Shown: one piece after another, positions 54,151-64,000 of the stretch
How the letters are laid out: each line of letters starts with the position of its first letter
How positions within the stretch are numbered: the first letter of the stretch is position 1
Origin: Allolobophora icterica
Lineage: Eukaryota > Annelida > Clitellata > Crassiclitellata > Lumbricidae
Length of the DNA: 64,000 nucleotides
Reading direction: 5' to 3'
Assembly: GCA_963556255.1 (NCBI GenBank)
Contig: OY744608.1
Location: 8,896,103 to 8,960,102, forward strand
The notes under the pieces: model-generated
What the model was told of the DNA's origin: nothing
Databases searched by the model: none
The model's input: only the letters and a program-made list of their open reading frames with translations
Program-made: the position numbers and the translations under genes

Positions 54151-56110
54151 GCGTGACGCACTGGACGCACGTGCGTCCACCCATCCAAATCAAATCCAGA
54201 CAAGGATTAAGCATCACACCGATATTTTTGACAGTTTCACCGTGTAATTTTGGTTTACCATACTTGGCCTATATGTATAAATAATATCATATGATACAAT
54301 ATGCATGTGTTGTACTGTACTATTACGAGTCACTTTGAGTCATTTTCAGTGTATGACTAAGAGTGGCAGACATGCAGGGGACGGGTGGGGATGGAAGGGG
54401 ACGGGGGAGGTGTGCGTCCAATTTTTTAAAGCCTGGCGGCGCTCCTGACGACCACTGACCTTGACCTAATCGTGTTTCACAAATCTGTCAATATTTCTAT
54501 TGATTTCGTTAATCTTCAAGTAGGTCTATACATTGCACCAGACCCATTTATGCGTACATCGAGATGATAAGATGATGACGACGACGACAACGATGATGAT
54601 GATAATAATAAGAACTCCTGACAATTGGAGTTGAAAACTGTAGTTTTTAACAAATTAAAAAATTAAAAAATCAATCCACATCATTAGTCATTAAGGATGT
54701 TACTGACATTTAGACAATACAGTGTTTTTATATACATAAACGACATGAAACATTTATGACTAATGATTATTTACTAGTTATAAATAATATTAATTATTTA
54801 TAATATTAATAATATTAAAATTCATTAATGCCGTTAATTTGTTAATTACAAATATGGTATTTCAAGCTCATATCATTAATTATTGTTGCCAAAAGTTTTT
54901 TTTACTCGTTTAATTTTCGCGTATAGCTCCGTGACAGCATGATCATCTGGCCAAACGCTTAACATTACATTTCCTTACATTCACAAACTGCAGAAATACA
55001 TGTTTATATGCAATCAGCTTATGATGAGTGAATTTCTTCTCAGTTAAAAGAAAATATCTAGTCACCAAAAAGAGCATGTGCACCTAAACATTCAACCAAA
55101 CAGTTTATCACTGTCCATACACAATGCACATCCGCTTTAATTAGCAGCTACTCCACCTCTGACCCTCTGAAAACTGAACTCGGACCTCCTATCGACTACC
55201 CTTTGGACAACCCCTCTGCCTCTACGCAGCGCTCGTGAATAAGCTGGTGTCCTGCGCTTAGCTTGCGAGTGGCGCTTTAGAAGTTTGGAGATTACGATTT
55301 CGATTATACTCAATTTCTTTCTTTTCTTTATTCAGAGCATATATTATGCGCGCAAGGTGAGCAGGAAAATAGCCCGACTTAAATTCAAGAGGAGGCAACT
55401 GGAGTTTGGGGGAGAGAGGACTGGGTGGTACGGGGGGTATAGCCCACGGAAATCTTTTGAAATACAAACAGGCAACTGCCTCCTTTTGGTTCATGGTGGC
55501 TACGCCTATGAAGGTGAGTAGGCCTAAATCTGAAAATGAGGCGCGCATTTACGTTCGTAAGAGACTAAGACGAAGTCTAGAGTACCTGATAAAAATAGCG
55601 AGTCTAGACCAGTGATGTAAATGATGGTAGCGAGCTGGCAAGACGGGCCTTTTGTGGCAGACGATTCTAAGTAGGAGGAGCAGAGCAGTTGAAAGCACGC
55701 GATCCTAAACGCGTCATGCACTTGGGTTTTAGCATCAAGCCAATGTGATAAGAACGCACAATTTTAGTAGGGCGACATGCCGTTAGCAATGTAGACTAAC
55801 AAGATGTGATGGAAGGCTGGTTTCTGACCCTTAACGGCCAGGCATGCGAACTTAAACTAAATAATGCTATTAAACAGGAAGCCAGTAAAGTTCACGACGA
55901 AGGCGATCCAATGCATCTGACGACGAAAAAGAACATGTAAGCGTAGAAAGAGAGTTTGGAACCACCTGAGGCTCATTAGATTGAAAGAGGGCATGTCATG
56001 ATGCACTACAGCAGGGTACTGTCCCAAAATATCTCTCGAACTATCCGCGAAAGCCGCTATCTGAATCTTCTTCACGCTCATTGCGCTCTGTGAATCAGCT
56101 TGATCTTTTT
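54151..56110. other. Intergenic, transposon fragments
   Basis: A 16-bp perfect palindrome GGACGCACGTGCGTCC lies at about 54162. A GTGCGTCCAATTTT string near 54413 suggests the other end of a small element. The string GGTGGCTACGCCTATG near 55495 resembles a common DNA transposon end. Open frames at 55258-55548 have no recognisable motif. Confidence 0.35.
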
Positions 56111-56111
56111 G

Positions 56112-56290
56112 TTCCCAGGGCTAAAGCTGCCTTGGTCCAGCACCGGGCGTTTGCTGTAGTGGGTCCCACGATCTGGAATGACCTTCCCCTCTGCTCAGGG
56201 TTGAACTAATGACTAGCTTAGTCTCATCGGTCTTGCGTTCCCTAAAGGCATTTCTGTTTCCCCGGGGCTTCTGTGCTGTGAGCGCCTCTG
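56112..56290 (+). pseudogene. LINE reverse transcriptase C-terminal fragment
   Basis: The plus-strand frame reads VPRAKAALVQHRAFAVVGPT then IWNDLPL. This is the conserved V-P-R-x-R, F-x-V-x-G-P-x-x-W-N-x-L-P tail of CR1/L2-like LINEs. It ends at a stop soon after, and no upstream RT is present. Confidence 0.7.
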
Positions 56291-56929
56291 AATAGTTATT
56301 CTGCCAGAGGCTTTTTAAATTTCTAGCTACCGTATAATACAATATTAAATTCGCAGTCAAATGGGGAACCAACCAGTGCGCAAGCAACCGTTTCAGCCTC
56401 TCATCTGTATGAGAATGTCTGACTTGAAGTGCGCTAATGTGAGAGAAGCACAACATGCAAGTAGAAGCTACGAGTGAAGCCACAGTGCTAGTCATACTAG
56501 TTCTGCTGTTAACAGTAAACTTTAGATGTTAATAACACAGCCAATGCGTTCTGTATGATTATGAAGATTATCCTTGCTTAGATTCTAAAAGTGCAGCCTG
56601 TAACGCAGGACTACCGGTAGCAGAAGGAAAAGCTGATTAACAAGTTTCTACTAAAATTACTGTTCACTTGATTTGCTCTTTGTTTTGATTCGCTCAGACC
56701 ATTCCCATACACTCTAACGTGCATGCAGTCACATAGTCACGTAATCACTTCGTCACGTAGTCGTATATGTGACGGAGGAAACCCGCAATCTGGTTACATC
56801 AAATACGTGTAAAGTTGGCAGAAGACAAGAAGGGTGCTTGTCACCAACGTCATCTTGCGGCGTGACGAGGTGTAGCTAGCTGTTGAAACGTTCTCAGCTG
56901 CAAGCAATCGAAGATACCTTATTGTCATC

Positions 56930-56946
56930 ATTCGTTGTCGTCGTCG

Positions 56947-56987
<41 letters not shown>

Positions 56988-57070
56988 TTCGTCGTCGTCG
57001 TCATCGTCATCATCATCAATATCATTATCATCACCACCACTACAACCACCATCATCATCACCATTATAAT
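56930..57070 (+). repeat. Mixed TCR/CAT trinucleotide microsatellite
   Basis: TCG, TCA and CAC triplets alternate (GTCGTCGTCATCATC...CACCACCACTAC). It is shorter and more interrupted than the tract at 52.2 kb. Confidence 0.9.
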
Positions 57071-57877
57071 CGAACATTATCTAATTTGACTTGTATATAA
57101 TCTCACTAATCTAAACTCGAACTTAACCTATTACCTGACTTCATGTAATTTAATCAAATCTAATCATATCTACAGAGGCGCGTTACATAAAACGGGGCCC
57201 TAGGTGCAAACATATTTGGGGGCCCTTCTGAACTTGTAGACTGAGAGTCTGAGACTCTGGTGGTGTTTAGTCTACCATGCGCAAAACCCCACGAAGTTGA
57301 ACTTGAAGCCGTTTTGCGAGTGTTATTGACATTGTAATTATGATTACTTATAGAAGCTATTTTCAAAGTATACGTTTTCTTTGACGGCACTGGGCTGTTC
57401 GTCTTCATGTGCAATGTAATCGTCGCTTTCAATACGAAGTATAAATTTAGCCTCCGTCTCTATTTTGGAGGAATTTTCTTTTACACGTTGAACAAAAAGT
57501 GTCAAAGAATTAAACAATTCAACTACTTGCGACAAACATAGTCTTTGATCCGGCAGAGATTTGCTGGTGCGAGACTAGTGCGCCTATGCGTAAACACGCC
57601 TCTGTATATCTAGTGAAGCATAGTCTTGCCTTGATCTGCCTTACCGTATCTAATCTTAGCTTACCTCCACTCACCTAATCTAATGTGACAAGACCTAACC
57701 TGAACTACTGCAATTTAGCATAACGTAAACTATATAATCGTATCTTAATACGATCTAACTCCAACTCGACTGAATGCAGTCTAATCCACTTAAAATCAAA
57801 TCCAGTCTAATTTACCTATCCCAGTATAAGTTAAGCATAAGTCAACTTCAATTAAAACCAAATCCGTTCTAACTTAC

Positions 57878-60800
57878 CACAGCACTGTGGACATTGCTCG
57901 CATGGATCGGTCTGGCTAAGAGCCTGAGGAGCTGAGTAGAACATCGTTCTTCCACCAGCTGAAACGAACAGAATAAAACCATGAGAACACAGCCAATCAC
58001 CTGGTAACCAACGACAACGGGATTGGCAACCGGGATGCGCAATTAGTCCCGTGCGCCGCCGCCATCTGCCGCCGCCGTTAAGCCCTCAAGTCGAAACCAG
58101 TCGCTAAATTATCGACTGCTAGCGACTTCGTTCACTTAATATTTTGCTTGTTGTTTTAATCGCGGTTTTCAAGTTTCGATTTGACGAAGACATTAGCAGC
58201 AGGATATGAACATCGAGCAACACACAATACATACAATACTCCTTTGTTGAGGAAAACAAGCTGACATGCCACAACTTCGTACATTATAAGAGAAGTTTGC
58301 TCTATTAATAAGAGTTCTTACAAAGAATACTAGCTATGTACAGTAATGGTGAAACATTTAGGCTGTGAACCAGTTAGAGCTCTATAGATCTATTGGTAAA
58401 TGTCATGTCCCAGTTGCATAAATAATGCTGATATATCTAGTAGCCTAAGTGACCCAATTACATAGATATTTTCACAAAGTACTCTGGTCTGTACCCATGT
58501 AATGTTCATGCGTAACTCAGTTACATACACGGTTCGTAGTATCGATAGACTTTGACTGGAGCATCCTTTACATTGCTCACTGGAAAGATCTTGTTCGATA
58601 TGACTTCGACACAAGTCTCGCTATCCGTCAGCTGTAACATTAAAAATTGCAATAAACGATTACACACACACTGCTTATTTATAAAGTTCACTACATACTG
58701 TAACTTAATTACCAAACCACGGAAACACGAGAAAAGAAAATGGATACAGCAGAACAGCCCGTAGAATTTTACTGAGGTATGGATTATTCGTTTATTAGAA
58801 CAGTCTGACAAACCGCAGAGAGTTACAGCAAACAACACATTGATAAACAAGATATATCACGAAAAGATGTTAAAGCCGGTAGCAAGTTATTGTCTTTAAT
58901 TGTCGTTTATAGAGATATAGTGATGTTAGAGAAATACGTTATAATTAGTAGGGATAAAACTGGGCAGTGAATTTCAAACCTTCGAACAAGCCAACGAGAG
59001 CATTTTCTCTTATCATCATCCAGGATGCATTATGCGCCACTATCTAATGACAGCATCAATCAGCAATTTTGCTCAAAGTCCTTATACACAGCAGCTATAC
59101 AAAACCAGTAATCTCCGCATTATTAGGCGAGCGCACTAACAAATCAGCTACCGAGTGTCACAAGGAACCTTGAGCTCCAAAACGAACACTCATGAATTTG
59201 CTTTAAATTAAGAACATTTAATCATGGAAAGGAAAGGAAGAGTGCGTTGGGATAAAGCGAGGTAGTGCAATGGAAGCTAGCAAATGTAAAGTTAGTCATG
59301 GCAAGGCGAGGAAGAAAATGTTTACATAGAATACGGTAACTTAAAGCAAAGAAAGTTTTAAAAAATATACAAGACTACACAGGAAGAGGCAATGTAACGT
59401 TAGAGGCCATTATTCATTCATTGTAACTGTATCTGCATGAACTTTCGCAGGGCTAGATACCTCGTCGAAGTAGAGGACGACCTTTCCATCATTGTTTTCC
59501 ACTCGCTTGATCGCCTTAACTCGGTTCTTGAGGTCATCCAGATTTGACACCTCGAATCCAGTCAGTTGGTTGACTTCCATCACCACCATGCCACTCTCTT
59601 CCTTCTTTTTCCAGCTGTGGCAAAGAGATAAACAGAGAGACCTAATCTTTTTATTCATTGTGAAGGGAATTCATTTTCTATGATGCACAGCAACTATTCT
59701 TATGACATAATACATAATAATCACTCAGAAGTTGCATTATCTGTGTGCATGTGTGCGTGTGTGTGCGTAGAGAGATTTTGCAAAGAAATGACTAATAAAT
59801 AAATAAATAAATCAATCAATCAATCAATTTTTATTGCAACGATATAACATACATCAGTTCAACATTATGTTACAAGAAAACGTTGACAAAGGGAAGGCCC
59901 AAAAGGGATGGAAATCTCGCTAATAGGGACACCCAATTTGTAAGTTAATTACGTTGAAGATAGAGGTTCGATTGAGAGACACAGTGATAAGCTTAACTAA
60001 GTGATTAAACAGAGGTATTCATAAGCATACAAAAACAGTGCACAGTGATTTGATTATGAACATTATAGTCTTAGATTAACAGTTGCAAGACGGCATGTAA
60101 TCCAGTTTAAATCAGTTCCATGAATTGTCATTAATTAATCCATCCGTTAATTGAGAACGCAATAGTTTTTTTTTAAAGATGAAGATTTGGTACCAGTTTA
60201 ATATTTGTGGGAACACAGCTCCAGATCAGGGGACCATTGTATTTAGTTGAGAAACGGCGAATATTTGATCTAGCAAAAATAGTGCGATAGGATTTTGCTG
60301 CTCTGGTATTATGAAAGTGATAGTCAGCACCAATGTTGTAATAATGAGCAAACCTTGGGGGTAAGAGGGCATGGGTGAAAAAATTGATACATAAAGATTG
60401 CCATACAAATAATATACTAAGTTATCGTCTATATTATTTTATTAATCATGAACTTTTATATTCAGATTGGGTGCGCCTCTGATAAGTTACATAAAGAGGA
60501 GCTATATAACTAAGCACTTACAATTAGTACAGTTTACCTGCTGCATGATGTGATGGTGATTTCGTTTCCATTTTGTTTCGTATTGACGCCAAGGTCGATT
60601 CCAGAAATGTCGTTTGTTTCGTAAACGTTGTAAATGACGTTCAGCTGTCAGACGACCAAAGAGAACACCAATTTACTTACCTTTAAATCAGTATATATAG
60701 GGCTATTGGTCCGTCAAACCGGCCAACATATCTAGAGAAGGACAACTACATAACGATTGGACGGATCAAAGATTTTATGTTTAGGCCGGACTTGGATAAT

Positions 60801-62602
60801 TACAATGACAGCTAAACAGAGTAGAAAAGGTCAAATGACAAGACTCCAAGTTGCAGCTTAATAAAAACTAATATAATTCCGAGCAATCATTTACCTGAAC
60901 GAGGACGGCTCCTCTTCCTGTTGCCGAGACAAAGACTTCTTTTGTTTCAGAAGGCAGCTGCAAAACATAAGATTTTATGACATGTGGCCGAACTAAAATA
61001 AGACCTACGAGTCAATAAATCGTGAAATGTTTTAAGCAGAAATGACCTAAATTAAGTTAACTCTCATCAATAATTGAGCATATGGAATAAGTAACATGCA
61101 ATTGCATGTTATTGTATTAAACAGAAAAATATTACATAGATATAAACTCTCTATATAAACAAGTTATGATACGTAGATATCTAAAGATGAGTGACTAAGA
61201 CTGAGGTACTTGGATATTGAGGGGTACTTAGGTGCTGATGTACTTATGTGTGTTGTGCTTAGGTGATAAATGGAAGGTACTTAGGCTTACCTCGTATGAT
61301 TGTAGCAGAATGGCATTTTCGTCTGTAATTGGACGGAAACTGTATTTTACGGAATCAGTTGCCGTGGTAACCTGGAGGTTGCGTTCACTTGAAGGTCCGA
61401 TAATTAAAGATGCAAAATCTGCCAACGCTGCCAGCGCTACAACTGTATCCTTGACAACCATAAAGATTATGAAAATTTAATATTAAGCAATCGTGAAAAC
61501 ACTAGAGAACCATTTCAAAATGAAGTGTTTTGTCCAGAAGAACAAAAAATTCTAACTTTCTTTACAGCTTTCTTAAAAGTGACCAGAAACGCGAAAGTCA
61601 TGCATACGGGGTAAAGATTAAAACTATCGTAACTCCCTTGCTTTAATTTACCTTAACTTACCTTGCATGACCGTAGGCTGCATACTGTATAGGTCATACA
61701 AATAAAAAAGAACTGTTTGATAGACAACCCATACAAGAACTAAAATTCGGTGTATAAAACAGCATATTGCTCAGTTTAAAAAACGCTTGGGACCTAAGTT
61801 CTGACGTGTGTTGTTTTTGGTAGAAGTCTATGTTCGGTGGATTTCTTTGGAGTCTGTCTGAGGTGTGTTTGGAAGAGTCAATCTCATAATTATGTATTAC
61901 GTTTGATTTTGTCTCAGGTGTGTTTGGTTTGATTCTGTCTCAACTGTGTTTGCTTGGAGTCTGTCTAAGGTGTGTTTGGAGGAGTATATCTCGGATGTGC
62001 TTGGTTGGAGTCTGTCTCACGTATGTTTGGTTTGATTCTGTCTCCGATGTGTTTCGCTGGAGTCTATCTTTTGTGTGTTTGGTTGAAGTCTGTCTCAGAT
62101 GTGTTTGGTGAGAGTCTGTTTCACGTAATTCATTTGATTCTATTTCACTGGTACCGTACGTTAGTAGATTCTGTCTAAGGTGTGCCAGGTAAGTCTGTTT
62201 GGTTTGAGTCTGGTTCAAGTGTTTTGCTGTTGAGTCTGTTTCAGGTTTATTTGGTTGGAGTCTGTCTAAGATGTGTTTGGTTTTGAGTCTGCCTCAGGTG
62301 TATTTGTTTTTTTTCAGGTGTCTTTCGTTGGAGCCTGTCTCGTGTATTTGTTTTAAGTCTGTATCAGGTGTGGTCAACGTTTACCTGTGTGGATGAGAAT
62401 CCGCCGTTGGCGTTTCTCTGTGCTATTATCCACTTTGCAATCGGCAGACTCATCGAGATGTTCTTTAACTGACAGTAAGTGCGTAGGACGTAGGAGGTCA
62501 TTTCTATGTTGATTGCTCGAGCCTGGGAATAAGGAGGCCGCCAGCTGAACGGAGCATCCGGAGCAACTTCTTCGGCAGGCTTCTCCCAGTGTTTGGTGCC
62601 AG
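57878..62602 (-). CDS. Alpha-2-macroglobulin/thioester-protein gene, 3' part
   Basis: Seven exons with agreeing phases: 62602-62385, 61449-61291, 60957-60895, 60644-60538, 59614-59461, 58631-58529 and 57958-57878. They spell the C-terminal part of an A2M/CD109/TEP protein. First comes the end of the alpha-helical thioester domain (WIIAQRNANGGFSSTQ, then DTVVALAALADFASLI). Then follow LPSETKEVFVSATGRGAVLV and LNVIYNVYETND. The receptor-binding (MG8) domain comes next, with ESGMVVMEVNQLTGFEV, VVLYFDE and KDAPVKVYRYYEP. Last is RTMFYSAPQALSQ with a cysteine cluster CEQCPQCC. Such secreted or membrane-anchored proteins trap proteases or opsonise targets. The thioester GCGEQ site would lie upstream, beyond 64000, so it cannot be checked. 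The gene also continues past 57878 in phase 1. In exon 59614 I use the donor GAG/GTATCT, because reading past it stops within 16 codons. Confidence 0.8.
58640..59405. other. Intron of the A2M-like gene
   Basis: Intron between the exons at 59461 and 58631. No further exon, RNA gene or recognisable repeat seen. Confidence 0.5.
59795..60435 (-). mobile_element. LINE 3' end with (CAAT)n tail, in an A2M intron
   Basis: On the minus strand the tail is TTTTTATTGC-type sequence ending in ATTG repeats (59810-59830 as CAAT on the plus strand). Upstream, a frame reads PRFAHYYNIGADYHF, NTRAAKSYRTIF and YNGPLIWSCVPTNIK (about 60210-60360). This is the usual C-terminus of a CR1/L2-type RT. It lies in the same orientation as the host gene. 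Confidence 0.75.
61820..62375 (+). repeat. Degenerate minisatellite in an A2M intron
   Basis: About 18-20 imperfect units of roughly 24-36 bp contain GTGTTTGGTTGGAGTCTGTC and CTCAG variants. Unit length varies through internal gains and losses. Confidence 0.8.
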
Positions 62603-64000
62603 CTGAAAAATCGCAAGTATGTTTAGTTTATCATTTATTATTATCCCTTAATTTTCATCCATTTATTTGTATCTATTTATTATAAACTATTTTTATTTAT
62701 TTATTTTAATTAATTTATTATCGCTTCTTTAATATAATTTATTTCTTTTCATCAATTTATTTTGATATATTTATTTGCATCTATTTATTTTCATGTTTCC
62801 ACTCATCTATTTTCATTTATTTTATTTTCATTTATTTTTACTTATTTTTATGTATGTACACTTACTCTTTGCGCTTAGAACGGGCGCAAGATCAGTAAAT
62901 ACATGTATATGCGAGACGCGAGACAAGAGTATGCGAAGAAATTGTTCATGAACGTCACACAGAATCTCCTCAGCAGTCTCGAACCTGCAGTAGTTGAGTT
63001 ACAGACCCTGTGCGCACTGAATAGACCGCCATAGCACGTATATAGTATATCGTTAATTCATTTAATGGTACTAACATAAAATGTTCCAGGGCATAATGTC
63101 TCCGTTAAGATATCCTGTGGACGCAAATTACCCGTCTAATACATGTCCCGAGTAAAAACTTACGATTGATCAAAATTTACACATGTTAGTGCAATTTCAT
63201 CATACGAGCAGGCTCCGTATGAGTTAATTATGAGTTGATTTTTTGTGAACAGGAAGTGTGCAGCTTTAGTTTAGAACATGATTCAAATTTTAAGCAGTAT
63301 TAAGGTTCAGACCACGTTAAGCGTCCGCTATATATATGGCATCATACTGATTTGTAGACGACTGTTTATAAGACTATGAAAGACTATAAGACTGTGTTAG
63401 GCTATGAAAGTTTGCCCCACGTTAACAACTATAGAACGTAAAAACGTTTCTAATAAGTCTAGTTCATGATTCATATAGACGAATCTGTTTGCACATTATT
63501 TTGCACGAGTTGAACATAGTATCGCGTAAATATCAGCATCAATCCTCAAAAGATTTATCTAATATCCAACTCAAAAACGTTTCCATAACCTCGCGGAAAC
63601 GTTCTTCAGGAATCGCTTATAATAGAAAGCTTTTCTGGTATTCTTTTAAGAAGTTTATGCTATGTATATGCATGCATGTATGTATGTATGTTTGTATGTA
63701 TGCATGCATGTATATATGTATGTATGTATGACATTGTACGTGTGTGTAACTGTGTAGGCTTCAGAACACTTATGTAAGGCGTTCTAAGAACTCACAACGC
63801 CGTTGTAATAGGGCCTACGACCATCTAGCAGATCTAAAAAGTTGCGTCGTAGGATGAGCTGAAAATCTTCCATGAGATATTTGTGGCAGTAAGATTGTAA
63901 TTTTAAAGTGGGAGACTGTCCTATGAAGACGGTCCAATACAAGTGAGCGAATCGCTGTACGGGGGCGCGGGAACAAGTCCCCTGTAGCTGCAGAGCGCAG
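62603..64000. other. Upstream A2M intron, low-complexity sequence
   Basis: No further exon is recognised. The region 62630-62860 is a degenerate ATTTATTTT-rich tract. The region 63660-63730 is an (ATGT)n/(ATGC)n tract. The stretch from 63760 to the edge is unassigned. The expected exons for the thioester site must lie further right. Confidence 0.5.

Noticed and set aside
59410..59460. Stop codon at 59412 as the end of the A2M-like protein
   Set aside because: Using the GTATCT donor at 59460 joins YFDE directly to LTDSETC, restoring the expected receptor-binding domain through YYEP. The readthrough tail has no family similarity.

Overview
The window looks like nuclear DNA from an invertebrate animal, probably a marine deuterostome. 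The evidence is split genes with GT-AG introns, abundant LINE, SINE, hAT and LTR sequences, many microsatellites, a Ty3/gypsy element with the integrase-before-RT order reported from deuterostomes, and an alpha-2-macroglobulin-type gene. The species cannot be named from sequence alone. There are no bacterial features and no CRISPR array.

Left flank (1-5.9 kb): transposon debris, including a broken hAT-type transposase (about 1.6-3.05 kb, minus) and a LINE tail (about 3.5 kb, minus). Centre (5.9-34.8 kb): the main feature, a tandem array of small exon-intron modules. I count 52 intact 93-bp exons of phase 1-1, each encoding a 31-residue unit that resembles the beta2-beta3-alpha2 part of an RRM. 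Ten more exons are cut short by blocks of an 85-bp satellite. Modules form higher-order units of about 2.5 and 3.6 kb. Four older, diverged modules precede the array (5.9-6.8 kb). A diverged last exon follows it (35.8 kb) inside a roughly 869-bp segment present three times (35.3-38.0 kb). Each segment also carries a foldback whose right arm is an inverted copy of the conserved intron block of the array.

Two elements interrupt the array: a recent minus-strand Ty3/gypsy element (21768-27757; 5-bp target duplication; integrase core deleted) and a non-autonomous hAT element (32993-34288; 8-bp target duplication). Around 39.4-39.7 kb lies a compact RRM-like open frame with one in-frame TGA.

Right part (41-64 kb): two minus-strand spliced gene models in a repeat-rich background. 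One is a four-exon, 140-residue reading frame (48372 to 41656) that may be an NTR-like module. The other is the 3' part of an alpha-2-macroglobulin/thioester-protein gene (62602 to 57878, seven exons in consistent phase, continuing beyond both ends). They could be one gene, since the splice phase would permit the join, but this is unproven. Between them lie hAT elements, LINE and SINE pieces, a (TCA)n tract of about 660 bp, and a composite element rich in GGGGGATA motifs.
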